Part shown: piece after piece, positions 26,570 to 34,663 of the stretch | How the letters are laid out: every line of letters starts with the position of its first letter | How positions within the stretch are numbered: the stretch's first letter is position 1 | Source: Bacillota bacterium | GTDB lineage: Bacteria > Bacillota > Clostridia > Peptostreptococcales > Anaerovoracaceae | Reading direction: 5' to 3' | Assembly (NCBI GenBank): GCA_016284575.1 | Contig: JAEEPD010000059.1 | Coordinates: forward strand, 1 to 34,663 | Length of the DNA stretch: 34,663 nucleotides | The notes under the pieces: generated by a model | Databases searched by the model: none | The model's input: the letters and a program-made list of their open reading frames with translations, nothing else | What the model was told of the DNA's origin: nothing | Translations under genes and position numbers: made by a program

Positions 26570-26608
26570 CAGCGTCGCCAGCAGGCAGAAAACAGAACGG
26601 GAGCGGAA

Positions 26609-27475
26609 ATGGACACCGAAAAAATAAAGGTATATCTTGAAGCCATAAGCTCAGGCAGCCTCAGCGCTGCGGCTGAAAGGCTGGGCTATACACCCTCCGG
26701 GATATCAAGGAGCATCGCAGCCCTGGAGGAGGAAACGGGACTGACCCTCCTGGAGCGCGGCCGCAGGGGCGTAAGACCCACGGCGGATGCGGAAAAACTG
26801 ATACCCATAATGCGGGACTTCCTCCAGCAGGAGATCCGCTACATGGACATGGCGGGAAGCCTCAGGAACATGGAGACGGGCAGCATCACCGTTGGAATAA
26901 ACTATGCAGCCCATTTCCGCGCCATATCCGGCGTGCTGAAAAAATTCGAGAGGGAGTACCCCGGCATCGAGCTGCGGACCATACAGGGTCTTTCCAGCGA
27001 GCTCACCCAGGCGCTTCAGGAGCATAAGGCGGACTTCATCATCGCCACAAAAAGGCCTGATTTCGAGTTCATAAGGCTGGCGGAGGACCCCATGGTGGCC
27101 TGCGTGCCGAAGGAGCATCCCTGCACGGCGAAGGGGATCTATCCGCTGCAGCGCTTTTCGTCGGACCCGATGATCGCAACCTATCCATCGGTCGACACGG
27201 ACTACAAACGGGCCCTGCGGGACCGCGGGATCACCCCGAATGTCCGCTACACGAGCCAGAACGTATACGCCACCTACTGCATGGTGGAGGCGGGGCTGGG
27301 CGTTTTCATGTCCAACAGGCTGGAGATGGAGATGTATCAGGGCGATGCAGTGCTGCTGCCACTGGATCCTCCGGTCCTTCAGGAGATAGGGATCATGTAC
27401 CGGGGCGAGGACAGTCTTTCTGTATCCACTAAGAAACTGCTTCAGATGATAGCCAGCGAGCTGGCTGAGGCATGA
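26609..27475 (+). CDS. LysR family transcriptional regulator
   Basis: N-terminal wHTH (IKVYLEAISSGSLSAAAERLGYTPSGISRSIAALEEETGLTLLER) plus substrate-binding domain. Confidence 0.9.
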   Translation: MDTEKIKVYLEAISSGSLSAAAERLGYTPSGISRSIAALEEETGLTLLERGRRGVRPTADAEKLIPIMRDFLQQEIRYMDMAGSLRNMETGSITVGINYAAHFRAISGVLKKFEREYPGIELRTIQGLSSELTQALQEHKADFIIATKRPDFEFIRLAEDPMVACVPKEHPCTAKGIYPLQRFSSDPMIATYPSVDTDYKRALRDRGITPNVRYTSQNVYATYCMVEAGLGVFMSNRLEMEMYQGDAVLLPLDPPVLQEIGIMYRGEDSLSVSTKKLLQMIASELAEA

Positions 27476-27519
27476 ATCAGCTTCAAGATATCTGCCGGGC
27501 GATAGCGACCAAAGGCAAT

Positions 27520-27554
27520 TCAAAACCCCGAACCAGCCGGTCCGGGGTTTTTCG
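27520..27554. terminator. Bidirectional terminator
   Basis: AAAACCCCGAACC-AGCC-GGTCCGGGGTTTTT. Confidence 0.8.
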
Positions 27555-27568
27555 TGTCGCTTTTGTCT

Positions 27569-27811
27569 TTACAGATCAGCGTCGAAGGGCAGCAGAGCTA
27601 CTGTTCTTGCAACCTTGATGGCATTGGTGATGTCTCTCTGGTGCATAGCGCAGGCGCCGGTAACTCTTCTGGGCAGGATCTTGCCGCGCTCGGAGATGTA
27701 CTTCTTAAGAGTATCAACGTCCTTGTAATCTACGGTAAGAGTCTTGTCTGCACAGAACTGGCAAACCTTTTTTCTGCTGACATAGCTTCTCTTTTTGTTT
27801 TCTCTTTCCAT
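27569..27811 (-). CDS. rpsR: 30S ribosomal protein S18
   Basis: [43 protein letters not shown]. Confidence 0.95.
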   Translation of the reverse strand: MERENKKRSYVSRKKVCQFCADKTLTVDYKDVDTLKKYISERGKILPRRVTGACAMHQRDITNAIKVARTVALLPFDADL

Positions 27812-27836
27812 GTCTTGCTTTCCTCTCTGTTAATAC

Positions 27837-28313
27837 TTAGAAGGGGATGTCGTCATCGGTGAGCTTGGTGAATGCACCAAAGTCTTCATCGTCGTTCTTG
27901 GCCTGATTGCCCGCGGACTGCTGGTTCTGGCTGTAATTGCCGCCGCCGAAGCTGTCGTTTCCGCCGCTGTAGCCGCCCTGGCTCTGACCGTTTCTGTCCC
28001 CTCTGTCAAGTGGCTCCAGTCTGTCGCAAACTACCTGATCGCGATAAACGGTCTTTCCGTTCTGATCCTGGTAATTGTCATTCTGGATCCTTCCCTGAAC
28101 TGCAACAAGTCTGCCCTTGCCCACATACTTCTCAACGAATTCTGCGGTCTTTCCGAAGCAAACTATGTTAATGAAATCTGCTTTTCTTTCACCATTTTTA
28201 TCGGGAACCCGATCAACGGCGATGCTGAATTTGGCAATTGCCATTTGAGAACCAGCTGCATAACGAACCTCAGGATCTCTTGTAAGTCTACCTGTCAAAG
28301 ATACTGAATTCAT
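27837..28313 (-). CDS. ssb: Single-stranded DNA-binding protein
   Basis: MNSVSLTGRLTRDPEVRY OB fold and acidic tail DDDIPF. Confidence 0.95.
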   Translation of the reverse strand: MNSVSLTGRLTRDPEVRYAAGSQMAIAKFSIAVDRVPDKNGERKADFINIVCFGKTAEFVEKYVGKGRLVAVQGRIQNDNYQDQNGKTVYRDQVVCDRLEPLDRGDRNGQSQGGYSGGNDSFGGGNYSQNQQSAGNQAKNDDEDFGAFTKLTDDDIPF

Positions 28314-28325
28314 AGTGCACCGCCT

Positions 28326-28613
28326 TTACTTGTCGTCCTTGCGAACGATCACATGTCTCATGCAGTTTTCAGAAATTCTAAGTCTTCTGTCCAGTTCCTT
28401 GGGAAGAGTGGGAGCAGCTTCGAACTGCATAACTACATAGTAGCCTTCCTTCTTCTTCTGGATAGGATAAGCAAGCTTTCTGAGACCCCAAACATCGGTA
28501 GCGGAAACTTCGCCTTCAGCTGCGATGATACCCTTAACGGTTTCGATCATAGCTTCCTTTGCGCTTTCCTCGAGATCAGGATCGATAACAAACATAAGCT
28601 CGTACTTATTCAT
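28326..28613 (-). CDS. rpsF: 30S ribosomal protein S6
   Basis: MNKYELMFVIDPDLEE...GLRKLAYPIQKKKEGYYVVMQFEA. Confidence 0.95.
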   Translation of the reverse strand: MNKYELMFVIDPDLEESAKEAMIETVKGIIAAEGEVSATDVWGLRKLAYPIQKKKEGYYVVMQFEAAPTLPKELDRRLRISENCMRHVIVRKDDK

Positions 28614-28691
28614 TGTTTCACCTCCCTATGGCCTTGAATGGCTGCGGTTCTCCCCCGCAGCAGAGAGCCTCGCTTTCGCGAGCGCTTGAAT

Positions 28692-28719
28692 ATTGTATCA
28701 CAACCCCACGCAAATGCAA
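28692..28719 (-). promoter_or_regulatory. Promoter for rpsF-ssb-rpsR
   Basis: Minus strand TTGCAT - 16 nt - TACAAT. Confidence 0.55.
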
Positions 28720-28785
28720 GCGGTTTTTTGCGTTGTTTTATGGATTTTCAAGGGTTTGCGGGGCCCCTTCACAGCTGTCTGCAGC

Positions 28786-28950
28786 CTATGCGGTGCCGTT
28801 CCTTTCGGCAGCCTCCTTCTTAGCCATATCCTGTGAAGCCTGCACATCGATAATGGCGCGGATCACATTCATTTCAGGCTGGATCCCCTCATAGGCTTTT
28901 GCAAACTCGGGGTCCTTAAGCTGTTCTGCAAGATATTCTTTAAATTCCAT
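28786..28950 (-). pseudogene. Likely truncated XRE/HigA-type antitoxin remnant
   Basis: MEFKEYLAEQLKDPEFAKAYEGIQPEMNVIRAIIDVQASQDMAKKEAAERNGTA resembles the pre-HTH and first HTH helices of HigA-type antitoxins; TAG follows; intact RBS GGAGG. Confidence 0.5.
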
Positions 28951-29007
28951 GGTTTTTCCTCCTGACAATTGTCTTTTTACACATAATCAGGGCTATAACG
29001 GGCAGAT

Positions 29008-29036
29008 GTGACAAACAGAACCGTCCCCGTTGTCAC
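29008..29036. repeat. Short palindromic repeat element, GTGACAAACAGAACCGTCCCCGTTGTCAC
   Basis: Perfect 7-bp terminal inverted repeats around a GGGGACGGTTCTG core; recognised as a dispersed element seen in many bacterial genomes. Confidence 0.7.
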
Positions 29037-29633
29037 TTAGCGTTCCGGAGCTTTCAGGGAGCCTTTTTCGATGTTTTCCTGCAGGATCCGGTCGGTGATC
29101 TCCCAAATGGTCTTGGAGCCGAGGGCGGTCTTTTTCTGGCGCTCGTAGACAGGCGCTGCGGAGACGCCGTGGGCAACCCAGTCGCTGCCGCCGTTGCTGT
29201 TGTTCAGGATCAGAGGCTGGAGATTGTCCATGGCGTGGGCGAACTTTGCCTCGGGGGTCTCGAAGGCCTCGAACTCGTCGAACAGGGCCTTCAGCTCCTC
29301 TCCCTGGTCCTCCGGCAGCAGACCGAAGATCCTGTCGCGGGCAGCGTCCTCCCTAGCCTTCTTGGTCTTCTGGCTCTCGAAATCGTAAGCGTAGGTGTCG
29401 CCTGCGTCGATCTCCACCACATCGTGGATCAGACACATGAGCATCACCTTGCCTATGTCCACAGGCTCGTTGGAATACTCACGCAGCAGATAGGCCATCA
29501 CAGCCATGTGCCAGGCGTGCTCCGCGTCGTTTTCTGCCCTGCCATGGCCCGAAAGGTGGGTCTGGCGGAAGATATTCTTCTCTTTGTCTATCTCTAAAGC
29601 AAATTCAAGCTGCTTTTTAAGTCTTTCGTCCAT
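29037..29633 (-). CDS. HD domain-containing hydrolase (YfbR-like)
   Basis: ENDAEHAWHMAVMAYLL and MCLIHDVVEIDAGDTYAYD HD motifs. Confidence 0.85.
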   Translation of the reverse strand: MDERLKKQLEFALEIDKEKNIFRQTHLSGHGRAENDAEHAWHMAVMAYLLREYSNEPVDIGKVMLMCLIHDVVEIDAGDTYAYDFESQKTKKAREDAARDRIFGLLPEDQGEELKALFDEFEAFETPEAKFAHAMDNLQPLILNNSNGGSDWVAHGVSAAPVYERQKKTALGSKTIWEITDRILQENIEKGSLKAPER

Positions 29634-29713
29634 CTGTTTCCCCCATTTATATTCCCAAGCCCTGTGGGAGGACTTGGGAATCCGGTGTTTGCCTATTCAG
29701 CTTGCGGCCCTTC

Positions 29714-30727
29714 CTAATCCCTCATTACCGGACCTACGATGGCCTGCTCAGCGAAGAGCGCGGTGGTGCCGCCGGTGTGAAGGAAGACCACGGTGCTGCC
29801 CTTGGGGAGCCTGCCGCTGTCCAGGTAGTCCAGCAGCCCGCTGAAGGCCTTGCCCGTGTATACAGGATCCACCAGCAGTCCTTCGTATCTGGCCAGACGC
29901 CTGATTGCCGCGGTGCCTGCGGGTGAAGGGATCTCGTATCCCTCGCCCACGTAATTGTTGTCCACGCTGAAGTCCTCAGTGCTTACCCTTACATCGGATG
30001 CTCCCATGTGGTCCAGAGCCTGGTTTGCCAGGTCTGCCACCCTCTGCTCGTAGGCATCGTCCTTGAGGCCCACGCTCACGCCGATGATCTTAGTATCGTC
30101 ATCCGCGAACTTCTTGCCTGCCACAAGGCCCGCCAGAGTACCGCCGGAGCCTGTGGTGGTGAAGAGATAATCCATGCGCTTGTCAGCTGCCTCCAGCTGC
30201 CCTAAAAGCTCCAGATAGCCGTTTACATAGCCGCAGACGCCCACCTCGTTGGAGCCGCCCACGGGCACGTCGTAGACCTTATGGCCCTGGGCCTCCAGCT
30301 CCGCGATGCGCTTGGCGGACTCTGCCTTCTGGTCCGCGTCGCCGGCCAGCACGTGTACCTCAGCTCCGTAGATGGAATCCAGCAGCAGATTGGCCCTGAG
30401 GTCGTTGGGGTCCGGCTCCACCACGGTGCGCAGATAAACTATGGGCTCCAGCCCGCAGATCCTGGCCGCGGTTATGGTCTGCATGGCGTGGTTGGACTGG
30501 GTGGCGCCGTATGTTATGACGTAATCATAGCCATTGGCCTTTGCATAGCCCATCAGAAACTCCAGCTTGCGAACCTTGTTGCCGCCGTAAAGATTGCGGC
30601 CCGTAAAATCGTCACGCTTTATCCAAACGTCGTAGCCTGTCTGCTCGGATATCCTGTCCAGCCGGTGCAGCGGCGTGGGGAAAAAGCCGATATTCACTCT
30701 TGGAAGCTCGGGAAATTGTCTGATCAT
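29714..30727 (-). CDS. D-cysteine desulfhydrase / ACC deaminase family PLP enzyme
   Basis: FPTPLHRLDR, WIKRDDFTGRNLYGGNKVRKLEFLM, GATQSNHAMQT, TTTGSGGTLAGL; RBS GGAGGG before ATG 30727. Confidence 0.88.
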   Translation of the reverse strand: MIRQFPELPRVNIGFFPTPLHRLDRISEQTGYDVWIKRDDFTGRNLYGGNKVRKLEFLMGYAKANGYDYVITYGATQSNHAMQTITAARICGLEPIVYLRTVVEPDPNDLRANLLLDSIYGAEVHVLAGDADQKAESAKRIAELEAQGHKVYDVPVGGSNEVGVCGYVNGYLELLGQLEAADKRMDYLFTTTGSGGTLAGLVAGKKFADDDTKIIGVSVGLKDDAYEQRVADLANQALDHMGASDVRVSTEDFSVDNNYVGEGYEIPSPAGTAAIRRLARYEGLLVDPVYTGKAFSGLLDYLDSGRLPKGSTVVFLHTGGTTALFAEQAIVGPVMRD

Positions 30728-30904
30728 AATGCCCTCCTGTAAGCTTTGTGCTCCGTAAACTGCCCGCCTGCCGGCCGGAAAGCCCGGGCGGCAGCTCTTT
30801 ATCGTTATCATTACGATTTTAGCACAAGAAGGGAGCAGGGGCAATGCCATGCATAAAGCGCATGGATAATCACGTTTTCGGTATCTGTAAAAGTCCTCAT
30901 AGCC

Positions 30905-30933
30905 TTGAAAAACAAAGACCTTTACTGTAAAAT
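30905..30933 (+). promoter_or_regulatory. Sigma70-type promoter upstream of the HAD gene
   Basis: TTGAAA - 17 nt - TAAAAT. Confidence 0.6.
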
Positions 30934-30985
30934 AGTCTGGTTATCCGCAGCTTATAAAAATTCAGCCTGCGGAAAAGGAGACCAG

Positions 30986-31453
30986 ATGCTCAGATTCGAG
31001 ATACCCGGCCGGGATGTGCTGGAGATAAGCACTCTGCTGCTGGATTACAACGGAACCATAGCAAGGGACGGCCAGCTGATCCCCGAGCTCATAGAGCGCA
31101 TAAAGCTGCTGCAGGAAGACCTTCAGGTGCTGGTGCTTACCGCTGACACCTACGGCAACGTCCGCAGCCAGTGCCAGCCCCACGGCATAGAGGTCCGCAC
31201 CTTCCCCAGCGCCGGAGCAGCCCGCTTCAAGGCGGAAATCGCCAAAAGCTTCGGCAGCGGCGTCTGCAGCCTGGGAAACGGCTTCAACGACGCGGAGATG
31301 TTCGACGCCTCGGAGCTTTCCATCGCCGTTCTTGACGACGAGGGCATCTGGGCGGGACTTGTTTCCCATGCGGACATACTGGTGAAAAGCCCCATGGACG
31401 GGCTGGACCTGCTGCTGAAAAAGGACCGTTTAAGAGCAACCTTAAGAACCTAA
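30986..31453 (+). CDS. HAD family soluble P-type-ATPase-like phosphatase
   Basis: LLDYNGTIARDG, LTADTYG, GNGFNDAEMF, P-ATPase-like HAD motifs. Confidence 0.8.
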   Translation: MLRFEIPGRDVLEISTLLLDYNGTIARDGQLIPELIERIKLLQEDLQVLVLTADTYGNVRSQCQPHGIEVRTFPSAGAARFKAEIAKSFGSGVCSLGNGFNDAEMFDASELSIAVLDDEGIWAGLVSHADILVKSPMDGLDLLLKKDRLRATLRT

Positions 31454-31492
31454 AATGTATTTACCCGGCCCCGGAGGGCCCCGCAACGCTTA

Positions 31493-32449
31493 ATGAGCAG
31501 ATATTTTCTTAAAAGAATAATACTTCTTTTGCCCACACTGCTGGCCATACTGCTGGCAGTATTTATGCTGCTCAATGTTACCAGCCCCGCAAGATTCAGC
31601 GGCTTTGGGATCTACAGCTCCGGCTACGCCGAAGGCAGCACGGACCTTCTGGACAGAGTTTTCGAAAGCACTCAGGCAGAACCCGGGCTCTTCAACAAAT
31701 ACCTCCGCTACTGCTACAACCTGCTGATACACGGGGAATTCGGAGCCAGCGACAGCATCTTCGGCATCAGCCAGGAGATCTTCTTCAGGCTTGGGATATC
31801 CCTGATACTGGCGGGCTTCGGCTTTCTCATCTCTCTGCTGATAGGCATACCCCTTGGCGTCACCGCCGCCATTAAAAACGGCGATGCCGCAGACAGGATC
31901 ATCAGCATGGGAACCCTTGTAGCGGCATCCATACCCTCCTACACCCTGGCGGTACTGACCATGGTCATCTTCACCGTGCAGCTGCGCTGGCTGCCCCTTC
32001 TGGGCCTCAGCTCCTGGAAATCCTACGTGATGCCTATTATGGTCATTGCGGCCGCAGGCATCGCAATGACTGTCAAAATGACCCGCTCCGCGGTGCTGGA
32101 GGTGCTGGGAAAGCAGTACATAACCGTGCTCCACGCCAAGGGCATCAGCGAAAGGGACATCATTTTCAGGCACATTCTGAAGAACTCCTTCGTGACCATA
32201 GCAAGCACCCTGAACAATCTGGCAGCCCAGCTGCTCTGCGGCACCCTGATAGCGGAGAATTTCTTCGCTTTCCCGGGCATTGGCCAGCTGGTGTTCCGCT
32301 CCGTCAGCCAGGGCCAGCCCTACGTGCTCCTCGGGACCGTGGCGGTGCTTTCCGTGCTCCTTATGAGCTTCAACATTTTCTTCGATTTCGTCTGCGCCCT
32401 CATAAGTCCGCAGATCCGCATGGAATATTCGCACAAAGGCAGGAAATAG
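31493..32449 (+). CDS. Oligopeptide/dipeptide ABC transporter permease (OppB/DppB type)
   Basis: N-terminal MSRYFLKRIILLLPTLLAI and BPD-type EAA loop region (VLGKQYITVLHAKGISERDIIFRHILKNSF). Confidence 0.9.
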   Translation: MSRYFLKRIILLLPTLLAILLAVFMLLNVTSPARFSGFGIYSSGYAEGSTDLLDRVFESTQAEPGLFNKYLRYCYNLLIHGEFGASDSIFGISQEIFFRLGISLILAGFGFLISLLIGIPLGVTAAIKNGDAADRIISMGTLVAASIPSYTLAVLTMVIFTVQLRWLPLLGLSSWKSYVMPIMVIAAAGIAMTVKMTRSAVLEVLGKQYITVLHAKGISERDIIFRHILKNSFVTIASTLNNLAAQLLCGTLIAENFFAFPGIGQLVFRSVSQGQPYVLLGTVAVLSVLLMSFNIFFDFVCALISPQIRMEYSHKGRK

Positions 32450-32452
32450 CAT

Positions 32453-33316
32453 TTGAGCACTGAAAAAGCTTCAAAACCCAGCAGTCCTGCGCGCAGGGCA
32501 CTGAAACGCTTCGCGAAAAACCGCCTGGCGCTCTTTTGCCTTGCAGTCTTTCTTTTGATACTGGTGGTCTGCCTCCTGGCGCCCCTGTTTACCAGCGAGG
32601 ACCCCGCTGAGCTCAACCTCGGCAATACCAAGCAGAACCCGAGCCTGGCTCACCCCATGGGCACCGATATCCTCGGAAGGGATATTCTGGCCCGCATGCT
32701 CTACGGCGGCAGGACCACCTTCCGCATCTGCTTTGTGGCGATGCTTCTGTCCTCTGCCTTCGGCCTGTTTTTCGGCCTTCTTTCGGGCTTTTTCGGAGGC
32801 ACCCTGGACCAGATGATCTCAAGGGCCAACGATGGTCTGGCCTCCATACCCACCTTCCTGCTTGCCATCTTCGTGGAGGTGGTGACCGGCGCGGGCAAAG
32901 GCAATTACATGTACGCAATAGCGCTGGCACTGACGCCGCCGCTTATACGCCTCACCAGGAATCTGGTCATGAGCATAATGGGAAGCGAATACATCGAAGC
33001 CGCAAGGGCTTTGGGTGTGAAAAACAGCCGCATAATTTCCGGCCATGTGCTTAGAAATATTGCAGGACCTGTCATCGTCCAGATCTTTTCGAATTTTTCC
33101 GAGGCCATACTCACCTGCACCATCATGGGCTATCTGGGGCTGGGAGTCCACTCCCCCCGCGTGGAATGGGGCACCATAATTAAGGACGGCTTCGGCTTCA
33201 TACTCAACGCGCCCCTTCAGATAGCGCTGCCCTGTCTTGTCGTTTTCATCTGCGTGCTGACCCTCAACATAGTGGGCAGCGGCATCCGCGACGCCCTGTC
33301 CGAGGAGGAAGAATGA
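32453..33316 (+). CDS. Oligopeptide/dipeptide ABC transporter permease (OppC/DppC type), TTG start
   Basis: LAHPMGTDILGRDILARMLYGGRTTF, EYIEAARALGVKNSRIISGHVLRN. Confidence 0.9.
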   Translation: MSTEKASKPSSPARRALKRFAKNRLALFCLAVFLLILVVCLLAPLFTSEDPAELNLGNTKQNPSLAHPMGTDILGRDILARMLYGGRTTFRICFVAMLLSSAFGLFFGLLSGFFGGTLDQMISRANDGLASIPTFLLAIFVEVVTGAGKGNYMYAIALALTPPLIRLTRNLVMSIMGSEYIEAARALGVKNSRIISGHVLRNIAGPVIVQIFSNFSEAILTCTIMGYLGLGVHSPRVEWGTIIKDGFGFILNAPLQIALPCLVVFICVLTLNIVGSGIRDALSEEEE

Positions 33317-34299
33317 TGCAGAAGCTTCTTGAGATAAAAGATCTGAGCATAGAATTCAGCTCCCCCAAGGGCACAGCCAGGGCCGTGAACGACGTCAGCC
33401 TGAGCATTGCCCCGGGAGAAAGCCTCGGCATAGTGGGAGAGTCGGGCTCAGGCAAGAGCACCATCGCCCACGCGGTGATGCAGCTGCTGCCAAAGTCCGC
33501 GAAAATAAGCTCCGGCAGCATTTTCTTCGAAGGCCGGGACCTTCTTCGGATGTCTGCGGCGGACCTTCGCTCCCTAAGAGGACGGGATATCTCCATGATA
33601 TTCCAGGACCCCATGCAGTGCCTGGACCCCAGCTTCACCATAGCATATCAGCTGGTGGAGACCCTGCAGGCCCACGAAAAGCTGAGCAGGGACGAAGCCC
33701 GCAAGGCCTCCCTTCAGATGCTTCAGCGGGTGGGCATCCACAATGCGGAGGACATAATGAAGCGCTACCAGCACGAGCTTTCCGGCGGAATGCGCCAGAG
33801 GGTGATGATAGCCATGGCGCTGCTCACAAGGCCCAGGCTTCTGATAGCCGACGAGCCCACCACTGCGCTGGATGTGACCATACAGGACCAGATCCTGCAG
33901 CTTCTTAAGGGCTACGCAAGGGAAGCCGGCATGTCCATGCTCTTCATAACCCACAGCTTCGGCGTGGTGGCGGATGTGTGCGACAGGGTGGCCGTCCTCT
34001 ACGGCGGCAGGCTCTGCGAATACGGAAGCTGCGAAAGCCTCTTCTATGAGGCCCGTCACCCCTACACCAGGGGCCTGCTGGAGGCGGTTCCCACCATGGA
34101 GCGAGATAAGGCTCTGCCCCTCCACTCCATAGACGGCGCTCCTGTGAGCGTTTTCGATCCTCCCAAGGGCTGCCCCTTTGCTCCAAGATGCAGCAGGTGC
34201 AGGGAGGACAGTCAGCTGGCGGAAAAATGCCTCGGCAGCATACCGCCTCTTAAGGAAGCGGCCCCGGGCCACAGCTTCGCCTGCTTTATTGAACGATGA
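33313..34299 (+). CDS. Oligopeptide/dipeptide ABC transporter ATP-binding protein (OppD/DppD type)
   Basis: GESGSGKST Walker [11 protein letters not shown] signature, [12 protein letters not shown] Walker B, CPFAPRC C-terminal Cys motif. Confidence 0.93.
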   Translation: MMQKLLEIKDLSIEFSSPKGTARAVNDVSLSIAPGESLGIVGESGSGKSTIAHAVMQLLPKSAKISSGSIFFEGRDLLRMSAADLRSLRGRDISMIFQDPMQCLDPSFTIAYQLVETLQAHEKLSRDEARKASLQMLQRVGIHNAEDIMKRYQHELSGGMRQRVMIAMALLTRPRLLIADEPTTALDVTIQDQILQLLKGYAREAGMSMLFITHSFGVVADVCDRVAVLYGGRLCEYGSCESLFYEARHPYTRGLLEAVPTMERDKALPLHSIDGAPVSVFDPPKGCPFAPRCSRCREDSQLAEKCLGSIPPLKEAAPGHSFACFIER

Positions 34300-34663
34300 G
34301 CGAGATTTTAAAAGTCGAAAACTTAAGCAAATACTTCCCCGCGAAGAACAGCTCCGGAAAGAAAACGGTTTTCAAGGCCGTTGACGGAGTGTCTTTTGCC
34401 GTGGAAAAGGGCTCCTGCTTCGGCCTGGTGGGTGAGTCCGGCAGCGGAAAGACCACCACAGGACGATCCGTCCTCAGGCTCATAGAGCCCAGCGCCGGCA
34501 GGATAATATATGACGGAAGGGACATAACCCGCGCCAATATGGCCCCCTACCGCAAGAAGATGCAGATAATATTCCAGAATCCGGGCGGCTCCCTTGACTC
34601 CAAGTATCTGGTGGGGGATGTGGTCGCCGAGGGCATGAGGGCCAACCGCATGTATGCCTCTAA
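34296..34663 (+). CDS. Oligopeptide/dipeptide ABC transporter ATP-binding protein (OppF/DppF type), truncated by window end
   Basis: ATGA overlap with upstream gene; [18 protein letters not shown]...[23 protein letters not shown]...QIIFQNPGGSLDSKY; no stop before the edge. Confidence 0.9.
   Translation, partial: MSEILKVENLSKYFPAKNSSGKKTVFKAVDGVSFAVEKGSCFGLVGESGSGKTTTGRSVLRLIEPSAGRIIYDGRDITRANMAPYRKKMQIIFQNPGGSLDSKYLVGDVVAEGMRANRMYAS

Overview
This looks like a chromosomal segment from a moderately GC-rich Clostridia-type Firmicute, inferred from gene content and the rpsF-ssb-rpsR and opp operon style. No phage, IS transposase, CRISPR array or rRNA was seen. Housekeeping content: tadA, tRNA-Arg(CCU), alr, an S41 protease / DUF1934 / hslO cluster, ispE, prmA, rpsF-ssb-rpsR, a D-cysteine desulfhydrase-like gene, a LysR/DMT-transporter divergent pair, and an oligopeptide ABC operon cut off at the right edge. 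The accessory candidates most worth following up are: (1) a 721-aa in-frame fusion of a MalY/PatB-type PLP enzyme with a sugar-phosphate-type nucleotidyltransferase; (2) a TIR - single TM - beta-propeller-like protein directly behind three tandem M42 aminopeptidase paralogues; (3) a cytosolic flavodoxin / lipoprotein flavodoxin / His-rich DUF4405-like membrane protein operon behind a consensus promoter bracketed by two TGACA..TGTCA palindromes; (4) a 29-nt GTGACAA..TTGTCAC palindromic element touching a stop codon; (5) a small ORF that looks like a truncated XRE/HigA-type antitoxin. Functional calls come from motif and family recognition by eye; no database search was possible.
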